This document shows, piece by piece, positions 1 to 11,063 of a stretch of DNA of 62,000 nt. Every line of letters starts with the position of its first letter. The first letter of the stretch is position 1. Below the pieces are notes generated by a model, which was not told the DNA's origin, searched no databases, and saw only the letters and a list, made by a program, of their open reading frames with translations. Position numbers and translations under genes: made by a program. Source of the stretch: Chrysomallon squamiferum (Eukaryota; Mollusca; Gastropoda; Neomphalida; Peltospiridae); assembly GCA_012295275.1 (NCBI GenBank), contig CM022679.1:14795842-14857841 (forward strand), written 5' to 3'.

Positions 1-101
1 GAGACCTACATGGTGTTGGTTATTAACAAATGGCGGTGTGACGGTGCCCGTGATCGAACAAAACCCGCTACACTGCCGGGTTTGTGACACGATTCCTGAA
101 C

Positions 102-224
102 ATGGTGTCTATCAACAAAGCGACTCATGGCTTGTCGAGAATGGACGCTTCATCGCAAGCCTTGTGTGGAAGTGTTAATATGTGCTGTGATTTGTGTCTT
201 CTGTTCGTCCGTCTCTCGGTGTGA
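102..224 (+). promoter_or_regulatory. upstream ORF overlapping the start of the cysteine-rich gene
   Basis: ATG 102 has A at -3 and G at +4, a stronger context than ATG 127, which has C at -3. It opens a 40-codon frame in another phase that ends at TGA 222-224, inside the main coding region. A second short frame runs from ATG 10 to TGA 85-87. If the 5' leader is transcribed as shown, these would depress translation of the main protein. It is also possible that this region is spliced differently. Confidence 0.35.
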
Positions 225-1491
225 TGCGGCTGATGGCTGTGACAAGCAGACGGGGCCTGCCGGTGTAAAGACGTGTATCACGTCAGACGGGGTGTACTAC
301 GACTCGCAGTGGGCGACGTGTCTGACAAACGTTTACATTCAGATTAAATCAGGGGGCAGACACACCTGCTTCGATCCGCTGGCCACCTACTGCTTCTATC
401 AGTGCATGGTAGAAGAACACGACGTGGAACTCGGCAACGTCACCAACGACTGCAGATGTGTACCGAACGTCACAGCATCAGAACCGTCCACGGAGACCAC
501 GACTCCGGCGCTGCCGTCGTGGTGTCTGAGCCCTCCGGGGACGGACTGCAACTGGTACGACCAGTGTCTTCAGGTGAAATTCGACTGCGATGATTCTTTG
601 AACAGTTACATTCTCCATTTCGCCGGAAGATTCTGTAACCTTCACAGAGACGACGGATCGAAATTCAGTTCGCTGGGACGGGAATGGATGGGCAACGTAA
701 GCAAATGTATGCAAGCATCTCTTGTTCCGCTTCTCCGTCCGTGGGAGTCACCGACCTGCATCGGCATCAGGAACCGTGCGTTCAGGTCTTACATAGACTG
801 CTACAGGTCGCCGTTCTTAGGTGCTCCGTCTATCTGCGATCTGCCAGCCCTCGACTGGTGGAGAGTGTTTTGGTCCATGAAAGCTTCCTACGTCCGAGCC
901 GCCACGGCCACCCTGATAGACCTTATCAACACAATGAAGTTTTGTTACAATTATCAGCTCTCCGGACCTTTCAAGCACATCAGAGTGGTCAAGCTCCTTT
1001 TCAGGCGAATCGATATCGACCTGGGATATTCCGGTAACACCACCCAGTACAAAGCAGACGATATGTTCGTCGGAACTGTGACCAGTGTGATAGCTACCAT
1101 TTTGGGTTGGCCGTCCAAAGGTGTTGGCTGGTTCGCCACTGCGTCTGTTAACTTGCCTCAGTTAGACAGCGGTGACGTGAACGCCATCGTCGTTTTGGCT
1201 GATATGTATTCCCTGAATGTTGAATATAACCTCAGTCACAATGTCAATTTAACTGCTGTCGTTGAAGAGTTGACACAAGCAGTTCAAGATGGACGTTTGA
1301 ACGTTTTTGTCACTGACTGGCCAGTTCCGCTGGATATTAAACATTTGTATATCTGTGCGGACGTCAACTGCAACAAAATTACGTACAACACAACGACAAC
1401 GGTAACAGGAGCCGGCAGCTGCAGTAAAACGACGTCAAGTCTATCAGCTTTTATTATTTGTATTATATTTTGGTGCTTTTCTTTTTTATAA
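127..1491 (+). CDS. secreted cysteine-rich protein, probably GPI-anchored; distant stanniocalcin-like pattern
   Basis: A 454-aa uninterrupted frame, markedly richer in GC than the flanks. ATG 127 is the first in-frame ATG after in-frame stops at 85-87 and 97-99. Residues 14-30 are hydrophobic and fit a signal peptide cleaved near residue 34. Residues 38-111 form a first cysteine-rich block. An S/T/E/P-rich linker (117-130) leads to a second block starting WCLSPPGTDC (132-141) with further Cys at 147, 154, 170, 194, 211, 225, 237 and 273. N-glycosylation sequons lie at N104, N114, N190, N304, N368, N374 and N421. The last 16 residues are hydrophobic after a small-residue stretch, as in GPI signals. 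The spacing around residues 170-240 (Cys, about 10 residues, GxxF, Cys, Cys) recalls stanniocalcin, but the identity is low. Function unknown. A polyadenylation signal AATAAA is at 1589-1594. Gene real: high confidence; family: low. Confidence 0.8.
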   Translation: MACREWTLHRKPCVEVLICAVICVFCSSVSRCDAADGCDKQTGPAGVKTCITSDGVYYDSQWATCLTNVYIQIKSGGRHTCFDPLATYCFYQCMVEEHDVELGNVTNDCRCVPNVTASEPSTETTTPALPSWCLSPPGTDCNWYDQCLQVKFDCDDSLNSYILHFAGRFCNLHRDDGSKFSSLGREWMGNVSKCMQASLVPLLRPWESPTCIGIRNRAFRSYIDCYRSPFLGAPSICDLPALDWWRVFWSMKASYVRAATATLIDLINTMKFCYNYQLSGPFKHIRVVKLLFRRIDIDLGYSGNTTQYKADDMFVGTVTSVIATILGWPSKGVGWFATASVNLPQLDSGDVNAIVVLADMYSLNVEYNLSHNVNLTAVVEELTQAVQDGRLNVFVTDWPVPLDIKHLYICADVNCNKITYNTTTTVTGAGSCSKTTSSLSAFIICIIFWCFSFL

Positions 1492-3837
1492 AATGAAATG
1501 GTAAAGCAATCATTTTTCTTCTTTTTTTTTTTTTTTTTTTTTCGTTTTTAAATATAATAATAATAATAATAACAACAAAAGTAATAATAATAAATCTTTG
1601 GTATTAATTGAATAACTTTTCAACATCCAGTATCGATTAAGTTAAAACGTTTTCTGTCAGATGTGATTATTCTTGTCTAACACTGCAGATTACATCTTCG
1701 CTCATAATGATGAGCTTTGAAAAATTGGGGCCATTATGTAGTAACATACATTGTACGTACTGCCTCATAACTGACATTTTTTGACCTGTGAGGGTCGTGC
1801 TGTAAGCAGTATATTTATTAACAATATGTTTAATTACGTAATTCATTATTTAATTATTCAGAAACTATCATAATAATTAATCTTTTAGGATTCGAAAGAA
1901 GAGCAGTTACTTAATTATTTAGCAACGTATCTAGCAACCTACCTCTAGTCGATATAACTGTTTTTCGCGATAAGCGACGTGCCAAATCTTAGAATTATTT
2001 CTGACCTGTTATACATTTAATCGAAATGAAACTAAACTTTAATAAATAAATAAATAAATGTAATAATGTAAGTAAACTAATTTTAAAAAGAATTAAAATA
2101 AGGAGGAAAAAACAGCAAACAAAAGAAACATATATATATATAGATAGATAACAAATGAAGAAAAAAAAAAAAGTTTATACCGGAAAATAAAATTTAAGTG
2201 GGAAAAAAAAGAAAAAAAAAACGAAAGAAAAAAAGAAAAAGGCTCAAATGGATTTGAAGACAGGTTTACTGCTTCAACAAAAGGTATCGGGTTTCAGTAC
2301 GGCAGTGACATTTGTGCAAACTAAGAAACCAGTGATAAATTACGTCAGAGAGTAAAACCAGTTGTGACTAAAACAGTGCGGTGGATCTTAGTGGGAATGT
2401 ACGTGTTTTCGTCGCTAACCTATCCCGTTTTAACTCACCGATGTCTTATCGTAATGCTATTTTCTTTCTTTCTTTTTCGTACAGTTGTTTTCTTTCTTTT
2501 TCTTTCTTTCTCTCTTTTTAGTACAATTGTTTTCTTTCTTTTTCTTTCTCTTTTGAGTACAGTTTCTTTCTTTTTCTTTTTGGTACAATTATTTTCTTTC
2601 TTAGTACAATTATTTTCTTTCTTTTCAGTACAATTATTTTCTTTCTTTCATTCTTTCTTTATAAGACAATTAATTTCTTTCTTTTTACTATAATTAGTAT
2701 CTTTCATTCTTTCTCTATAATACAGTTATTTTCTTTCATTCTTTCTTTTTAATGCAGTTATTTTCTTTTTAATACAATTATTTTCTTTCTTTCATTCTTT
2801 ATAATACAACTATTTTCTATCTTTCATTTTTTAATACAATTATTTTCTTTCTTTCATTCTTTATAATACAATTATTTTCTATCTTTCATTTTTTAATACA
2901 TTTATTTTCTGTCATTCTTTCTTCTTTCGTTTTGGTACACGTATTTGTTACGTAGTCAAACAATCGGCGCGATATGTTAAATTCAGTACCACAGCCAGAT
3001 TCTTTAAACCGTACACAGTTCCTTACGATTAATTTCTTCACACGAATTAACCCATTAATTTGAGAAATTCTTGTGGATACCTTGACAAATATTAAATATT
3101 TAATCCTAATTCAATTCAGAATCACAAATTCTATATATTAATCAGCATTTGTTAAATAGGTCTCTAAGATTTAAATTAATACAATCAAAATTTAAAGTAT
3201 CATTTAGACTAATTTGATAGATTTGAATATTTCATCATTTTTGACTATTATTATGATACACACATACACGTACAAACACACACATACACACGTATACAAC
3301 GTATACATTTTTGTTTAATAAACTTTAAATAACGTTGCAAGCTTTAAATTACAGCAAGTGAACCATCTTAAAACTATTTTAAGTCAAATAATTTTATTAT
3401 TATAATGCGTTATAGTACAGGAAAAAGAAAATGTCGGTCACAACAACAAATGTCTTGTATCTTAAGAAATAAAATATTGATAACCAAATTGATGTTCTTG
3501 TAGATAAAAAAACCCAGTGGTTTCCTGCTTTGTGAAGTTGTATGTTCAAATACTTCTACAATAACGACAAAACGTCTTAATTTCGTTTGAACTCTTCATA
3601 AGTAGAAAATAATTGAATATTCGTTTCCTTCTTTTAATTTAACAAGAAGGTTGCAAACTGCCTGATTGAAGATTAAAAACGTATCGGTATTTGTGGCACA
3701 TTTTTCATTTGACTTCAAAGCCAGCCAACATCTTACATTTTATGATAGTACATTCGTGAGAGAGAGGGATAGAAAATAATACATAAATAAATAAATAAAT
3801 GAAAACAGATATATAATTATTATAAGCAGTCTCTCGA
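1492..3837. other. intergenic, low complexity
   Basis: AT-rich spacer. It holds a poly-T tract (about 1522-1542), an AAT tract (about 1553-1573), A-rich stretches near 2160-2240 and a long imperfect CTTT-type repeat. A TTTATT at 3393-3398 could be the - strand polyadenylation signal of the 918-aa gene. No coding sequence recognised. Confidence 0.6.
2455..2935. repeat. imperfect CTTT-rich minisatellite
   Basis: Roughly 25-40-bp units built from CTTTCTTT, CATTCTTT and an AATACAATTATTTT-like spacer, repeated more than ten times with drift. The frame open across it is only a product of pyrimidine-rich sequence. Confidence 0.75.
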
Positions 3838-6594
3838 TTACATCGTTGATAATTCAAGTTCGTCCAGTCTAGAAAGAATATCTTGGTATCTTTTGTTCCA
3901 CCTAATGTATCTGCACGACCTCATCTCAAGGACGAGACTGGAAACATCTAGAAGATCCTTGTCGTAAATCGGCTTCTTTTTGCCGTGGTCACACTTTTGG
4001 TTCCAGGACATACCACGCGTTACAAACGGAGACCGGTAGTTCAAGTGGTCGTCTCGACGCCAGGACCATTTTCTCTTGGAAACACTGTTACTGACCGAGC
4101 TACTCTGCTCAGTCTTCGTGGACTGGAGGGATTTCTCTTTCCACTGGTTCAGTGCACGTAGAAGTTTAGCCTTCCTTCGTTTCATTTTTCTCTCCGCGAT
4201 CTGAATTTTTATTTCTTTCGCAGGAATATTGATATCTTTCAGCAAAGATCTGAGATCAATGGCTTCTCCATTTTTCAGTGTCGAGTCATCCAAGCTGTGT
4301 CGTCTGGGCATGTCGTCCTTGACGATTATAATTTCGGTCGGTTTCATTTTCACTGAGTCTGTTTTTGTAATCGTTTTCATACTGAGTTGAAGTTTTATTT
4401 CAGCAACAAGTCCCTTTTTCAAAATATCTGATTTACCTCTGGAAGTTTGTTTATATCTGGAATTATTTCCTCGGTGACCTCCATGCTTCGAAGCGTTAGC
4501 CGAGGTGCACTTTCTTTTCCGTTTGATCTTTAAAGACGGAGACAAGATTATGTGGAAATCTTTTGGGCGAGATGGTCCAGGGTCGCTTGGTCGCCTAGCT
4601 CTGTCCAGCCGGGGCAGCGTTAAGGAAAACATGGCAAATTCGTTGTAGTCTTGTGATATTTGGTTCAGTTCTCTTTCAAATCTGCTGATTTTCTCTTCTA
4701 ATTGTTCTTCCACTGGGGGCTGCTTCTCTGCAACTTTATCACGACGGCTTAAAGTTTTGTTTCTTTCAAAAGGAGAATACATTTTGTCCCTCTCCTTCTT
4801 CACATTTTGCGTTTTCGTTTTCTGCGTCCTCAGTTTTCGTTTACGTTCCCTCGATTTGAGAAGAACGTTTGTAAAATGCTGAGCAAAAACAACCACGAAG
4901 ACGATTTGCCGAAATCTTCGTTTTCCTTTCAGCGGTTTTCTCGATTTCTGGAACTGACTGTATTTCTTCAGTTTAAGTCTTAATGCTCGAATTTCTGTCA
5001 GAGTCAATTCGGGTGTAATGGATTGCCTGCTCTCAGATTCACTTCCATTTCTGGCATATCGTTGCTCCTTCAAAGTTTCCATTGATTGTTTTCTCCATCT
5101 TTCGTCTGTCCGACAGTTCTGAAATATCATTGCTTCTGAAGCAGAAGTGATTGCTCCCAGATTATTTTGTTGGGCACGATGAAAATCTTCTGAAGTAAAC
5201 TGGACTGAATAATCACTGGGACTGAATACAGCGTTAACTGACAATTGAAACATAGCTTCTTCATAGCTTAATTTCTTTGTGTCTGAGCTATGAGATTCAA
5301 ATTCTTCTAAGATGATATTGTTATCTTCTCTATAAGAGTAAGGTAGCTGAGTCATTTCGCGGTTTTGTTGAACGGTTTTGCAGGTGTCGTTCGACAGACT
5401 GGATTCGTATTCTCCCCTGAGCTTGCTAAAAAGAGAGTTCTTGTGTATCATGTCACTACTGTAACCGAACGTGTCCCTGTCGCTGTACTGCAGTTCGTCT
5501 TCAAGGCTACATGGTTTCATACCGTCATTAACACCTTTTCTCAGCTTCAGTTCTTTCTGGAAGTTTTCGTACCAGGTCTTCTCGATGTTGTCGGCGTACT
5601 TCTGACGCACGTCGTAACACCCGTAGGTTTTCTTGACCTCGCACGGGCTGGACCACACTGCAGGTAAACCTGACACTGCTATTCCATTCCTGTCATCCAA
5701 GTTTCTCGGGGACGTCCCTTTCACTGCTGAAAGGCCGTTTGTTTTACGTTTATCATTTGACAAAACCTGCTCGTCCGACAGTGAGAATTCTTCAGTTTTG
5801 TTTGCAGGCAGTTTCTTCGTTCCTGGGGTTTTACTGCTTACGAATATATCTGGAAATGTGTTCATGTTAGCACGAACATAAGGTGGTACGATGTTTTCAG
5901 AATGTCTCTGGACAGCTTCTTCCCACTGATCGACAGGAAATTCGTCGACAACTTCAGTAGTACTTTGATTTTTGGCTTTCCATTCAAGAGAAACATTGTT
6001 TACTTTGGTATGATATAATGACTCTGAATACCTGCGTTTGTCTAGCTTTGTCGGTCTACGTTCCATTACACTTTTCCTTCTTTGTGTGCCATGTGAGTTA
6101 ATATCCTTGACGTAATTTTCAGTTTTTTCAATCAGGGAAGTATTTCTAAACAGATTGTTAATGTTTGGCGCTGTATACACGATCTTGTCTCTTGACATCT
6201 GAGGAAATCTGTCGCTTAGCGCTGCCTCGAAATGACCTGATCCTTTTGGTAAAACGAAGTTCTTGGTTTCACGAACTATGCTAATTATACCTAGAGTGCT
6301 CTTCTTGTTGGAATCTTGACGAACTGGCTCTTTGAATAATCTGTGGATGCGCCTCTTTTCGATTACTATTCGTTCATTATCTACCAGCCCTTCACAGAAA
6401 ATGTTTTCTAATAGCTGATCTTTGTCGTCCACTTTTCTTTGAAAGTCTAGCTTGTCGGGCGACCTGAAAGAGACTGTTGCGCGTTTCTGAAAATAATCCT
6501 GGTTGCACAGCAGAACTCCAGACTCTTGCAAAGACTTCCCACTGTTGAAGTCGAAATCTGAACAGACGGTAACTGTCGACATCCGTCGAGACAT
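3838..6594 (-). CDS. 918-aa basic, largely disordered protein of unknown function, single exon
   Basis: A 2.76-kb uninterrupted frame in AT-rich DNA is far longer than chance. The start ATG (6594-6592) has A at -3; a second Met four codons later would also serve. The protein is rich in Lys, Arg, Ser and Glu with few hydrophobic stretches. The exception is a short hydrophobic run near residues 555-575 (FRQIVFVVVFAQHFTNVLL) followed at once by a strongly basic segment, which could be a nuclear-localisation or membrane-proximal element. A Lys/Arg helix-like segment lies near the end (KMKRRKAKLLRALNQWK) and the C-terminus is acidic and leucine-rich. No family recognised. The lack of introns might mean an old retrocopy or a naturally intronless gene. 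Coding status fairly secure, function unknown. Confidence 0.72.
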   Translation of the reverse strand: MSRRMSTVTVCSDFDFNSGKSLQESGVLLCNQDYFQKRATVSFRSPDKLDFQRKVDDKDQLLENIFCEGLVDNERIVIEKRRIHRLFKEPVRQDSNKKSTLGIISIVRETKNFVLPKGSGHFEAALSDRFPQMSRDKIVYTAPNINNLFRNTSLIEKTENYVKDINSHGTQRRKSVMERRPTKLDKRRYSESLYHTKVNNVSLEWKAKNQSTTEVVDEFPVDQWEEAVQRHSENIVPPYVRANMNTFPDIFVSSKTPGTKKLPANKTEEFSLSDEQVLSNDKRKTNGLSAVKGTSPRNLDDRNGIAVSGLPAVWSSPCEVKKTYGCYDVRQKYADNIEKTWYENFQKELKLRKGVNDGMKPCSLEDELQYSDRDTFGYSSDMIHKNSLFSKLRGEYESSLSNDTCKTVQQNREMTQLPYSYREDNNIILEEFESHSSDTKKLSYEEAMFQLSVNAVFSPSDYSVQFTSEDFHRAQQNNLGAITSASEAMIFQNCRTDERWRKQSMETLKEQRYARNGSESESRQSITPELTLTEIRALRLKLKKYSQFQKSRKPLKGKRRFRQIVFVVVFAQHFTNVLLKSRERKRKLRTQKTKTQNVKKERDKMYSPFERNKTLSRRDKVAEKQPPVEEQLEEKISRFERELNQISQDYNEFAMFSLTLPRLDRARRPSDPGPSRPKDFHIILSPSLKIKRKRKCTSANASKHGGHRGNNSRYKQTSRGKSDILKKGLVAEIKLQLSMKTITKTDSVKMKPTEIIIVKDDMPRRHSLDDSTLKNGEAIDLRSLLKDINIPAKEIKIQIAERKMKRRKAKLLRALNQWKEKSLQSTKTEQSSSVSNSVSKRKWSWRRDDHLNYRSPFVTRGMSWNQKCDHGKKKPIYDKDLLDVSSLVLEMRSCRYIRWNKRYQDILSRLDELELSTM

Positions 6595-7779
6595 GATTGA
6601 TGTATTTTCCTATTTTTAATTTATTTTCTTCAGTTAAATACCGTTAGATAAGTCCGAATGATATTCACATTCATTAGATCAAATTAGGTTTCCTTAGCCG
6701 TCTTTTGTGGGTTTTTAGAATTTCCTTCTTCTTTTCCGCATTTATTAACTGAGCAGTAGTTTTACCGTTCCATGGCCAGAGGCAGACTATGAAATGAAAA
6801 TGGATTACAGAAAATGTAGCAGACACGAGGTGATGTTAGCATATTCGCCCCGAGTTAGAGGCGGAATAACGAGTAAGTTTATCGCAGTATCTAGCGCCTA
6901 GGACTGGCTGATGTACCGTGTAAGTGACTGCTTTAAAATACTGTGATACTCTGAATGGGAAGTAAAAGTGGAATAAACTACTCTGGTGTTTTCTTAAAAG
7001 AAAAATAAACAAATCCAACAATTCTAAGTGGGTTAAAAAACCATGTTTGTAAATTTGTAGTCGTTGAATCTGTCGGCACACAAACAAACAAATATGCACG
7101 CCAGAAAGAAAATGAATATGTTATGTAGTCTTTAACTTTTTTGTTATTCATGTCTTTCATATTATTTATTAATTTAATTTAATTTAATTTAATATATTTT
7201 ATTTCATTTTACTTATTTATTTTTGTATTGTTATTATTATTTTTACTGTTGTTCTCGATAAAGATTCATTTTTCTTTTCTAATGAAACCTATTTTTCACA
7301 TAATGTTCTGAAATCACTGGTCCATTCACATGCATATTTATGTAAGTTAGCATTTATTTATCTTCAACGTGTATTTATCTATACATTTCTACTACTTCTA
7401 GTACTGTTACTACTACAATTTTTTTTTTTAAATGTATTTATTTAAATTCTATGGGACACATCTTGACACACTATATATCGCAGTCATAAATCTTTCACCT
7501 GTATTTTCACATGCAACTTACATATCACAGTCAAAAACAACTCTTTTACATGCGACAGTTACGATTTGTATCAATGGTTATAGCAACTGTCAAACAAATA
7601 AACTTTGACATTTTCACAACAATCAGTCATCATTCATGCATACATACCTCCACTAAAGGTTCGCGTGTTTGTTTTAGGCACATAATTGGGTTATCCGTTC
7701 ATAACTGCATTAGTGCTAGTTAAAAGTCAAGTGAGAACTGGTGCTGGTACTAGCATGTGATCTCAGTAACTATCAGTCT

Positions 7780-7831
<52 letters not shown>

Positions 7832-10800
7832 TAATAATAATCATAATCATAATAATAAATATAATAATAATAATAATAATAATCATAGTAGTAACAGTAG
7901 TAGTAGTAGTTGTAGCAGCAACAGCAGTAGTAGTAATAATAACGTATAATATATACAAGAAGAAAAATGTATATATTATTATTGTTATAGTTATAGTTTT
8001 AATTTTATCTTCAACCCGAGTACCTGGCAGTTCATGACAGACGTTACAATAGGAACACACTGGATTGTTTTAGACGTAGATATATCTGTGACGCGAGTTA
8101 AGGGTGGGTCAAAACATGAGAACTAAAACGTGATATAAACACATTTTTAAAATACACTACATGCTACATTATCTGTTTCTTTATTCTTAGATAAATACAA
8201 CACTAAAAATATATCTTACATGAATTACTTGTATTGAAAAGATACCATTTTTTTCTTGATTTTATACATATTGTGGATACTGCTAACAGAAAAAGAATAC
8301 AGGAAAAAATAATAACATATGGTTTGTATCATGCAAAATGTTATCAAACTAAATTTTTGAAGTCTTTGTTGTATTTTTTTTCAGTGATGCTACCAGATGA
8401 TATAATACATTCAGAACAAGTTAGATTTTAATCCATACAAGATAACCCTGTGATAATAATCTAGTGTGCATTCAGTTTCTATTATTATTTACATGCACAC
8501 ACCCATAAATACATATTTTATTATTAAACTTTTCACACAAACCTGGTTTTGAGCAATTTCAAAATATATTTTTGAATAAAAAGTATAAACCCATTTAGGT
8601 TTTATATGCATGTAAAATAAATAATTTATATTTCAGTTTCAAAATTGAAATAATTTTTGTTAATTGAAATCAGAAAGTATAAATGAATTCAACAAAGTTA
8701 AAATTATTTTTATAACGTATATCACACAAACACACACACACACACACACACATATAACTAAAAAAACAGTTATTAATGCAACTCTGTAAGTATGGATGCT
8801 GTACTGAATTTGAACCCTGTCACTGTGGTGACACACAAGTTGTTGTATTATTTTCAGTGAACATTCCTGACATTTCTTTAATGCTACAAAACTGCACAGT
8901 TGAAACAGCAGTGTCGCACTATGTATATATACATGTAAACAATGTTTTGTGTGTCGACAAGTTTGTACTTACAAAATAAATTCTGTTTATTATTTCATAC
9001 CTAAAATTCTTTTATAAGCTTTTTTAATAAAAAATAAATGAAAAAAGAAATCCAGGGTTTCTTTATGCTAACAATATGGAAATAAAATAAAAATTTACTA
9101 AAAGAAGAAAATAAATTCAGTTTTATTTCAGTTTGGTAGCATCTTTATTTACACAAAGTAATTAACCTAATGACAGTTTTTGTAATAAAGAATTTATATT
9201 TTCAAAAAGAACTATTAAATATATTTGAAAAACAAACAAATAAATAAATAAATAAAAATAATTAATAAAATAAAATAAATATAATAATAAAAAATAAACT
9301 TCACAAACATGTATTAAATTATTGTGGCTAAATCATTGTTCTTGTCATTTTAACAAATATTCAAACAAGTTTTTGTGCATTCTATTTGTGCATTCTTAAT
9401 ACCACAAACAAACAAGTTTTTACTCACACAGAACACAAACACAACTACTCTGGACTTTATTCTGATAATAATTTTTCAAGATGAAACAAATGCACATACA
9501 TATCAGCATAATTTTAAATATAGAAAATATATATGCAATAAATCTTGTTTTATCCAAGATGCTAGTGTGTTATCCACTAAGTGACTCAGCTGAAATTAGA
9601 AATATGTAAAACATTCTAATCATTATTTTTATTATTATTCTTTCATTGTTATTCTCTTCATAAAATATATATATTTATTTTTTATATTTCAGATCTGAAT
9701 TTTATAATCATAAGCTGAAACAAAAACTATAATTTTTTATTTTTTAAATGTCAATTTCTTACAAATTTATAAATTTAGTTATAAATTTTGATTTAAGATT
9801 TTATTCTAGCTACTAATACATATTTACTTTTAGACAATAAAGTAATGGTTTTTCAGTTTTATTTTATCCAGATTTCTTATACAAATTTCATAAATATATT
9901 TTACAGAGATCTCATTAAACTAGATAAAAATATTAAATACTTTTCAAATTCTGTATTTTAAAAAGCATTTTTCAATTTAAAATTAATATTTTCACATCCA
10001 CATGGTCATGCATAAAGATAAACATGTAGTCTAAACAGAAATCTTTTATTAAAACAAATAAAAACAAATCTTTAACTTAGGCACAATGAACAGAACAGCA
10101 AAATGTTGTAAGTAGATTACAATTCAAATAAAACAAATGTTTAAGGGCTGGTTACAGATTCTGATTTTAAAATTTTAAAATTGTCTTTTTTTCAATTTTC
10201 TCATTTCTGGATGGTGAGAGTACTATTTGTCTGTTGCCAGTGAATAAACAGGTGAATCAGAATTTTATTTCCAATATGTGTTTATACCAAAATGAAGTCT
10301 CAAATTTATTTATCTGCATTGCATATGTGGTACTATTTCACAGATATCTGAAAGTGTTTTTGTCAGAATTTATTACAAGTTTGATTACACTATAATCTGT
10401 ATGTACAGCTTTCCAGTTTCAACTGTCCATGACCATTTGTCAGTTTGTTAAGAACTCTGTATGTGATGTTCCTGCCAACTATGTTACGTCAACCATTAAA
10501 CCAACCATTCCACAATAACTTTTTTATTAACAAATATGAGGCAGACAACATTTTTCTCATTACTAGTCAACACCAGACAGATGAACAACACTCTACCCAA
10601 GAACAAGAAAGAAAGACTGGCAACCTTTTGACAGTTTGATGATATAATTGTCAGGGACAATTTTCACACTCCAACCTGCCTTTAAAATAATCACCAATAA
10701 CAAGACTAATACAAAACAAATAAAAATATATAACAATTAAGGGAAGCAACTCTGGTTTAGGAAATTAGCAATAAAATAATGAATAAAAAATAGAAAAGAA

Positions 10801-11063
10801 AAGAAAAAAGTGAACTATTCTTTTCTTTTCTTTTTAAAAAGAAGTCTTTAGAAAACAAAATAAAAGCACAATCTGAATAATTCTAGATAATGAGTTCTGT
10901 TGTAAAGATAGTGATGTTCACTAATAACAGGTATTTGATTTGTAACACATTCAAATTTTATTTTGAATTTGTTAAGTGTTTGTAATTCCAAACTGAAAGT
11001 ACTGTTCACATCAAATAAAAACAAAGAATTCACTGTAAACATGAACAATTCCAGAAAACATGT
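6595..11063. other. intergenic spacer, AT-rich
   Basis: Between the divergent 5' end of the 918-aa gene and the 3' end of GHITM. It contains an AAT/GTA microsatellite block (about 7782-7940), a CA tract (about 8728-8751), AAAT tracts near 9236-9290, and probably the GHITM 3' UTR on the right, with candidate - strand polyadenylation signals such as TTTATT at 10264-10269. Short frames here show no domain or composition typical of genes. Confidence 0.55.
7782..7940. repeat. AAT / GTA / CAG-type compound microsatellite
   Basis: A long run of AAT triplets with sporadic CAT and AAC, grading into GTA and GCA triplets up to about 7940. Both strands stay open across it because of its triplet period, which is not evidence of coding. 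Confidence 0.85.

Noticed and set aside
7741-8060. Ile/Val-rich frames on both strands
   Set aside because: Triplet microsatellite.
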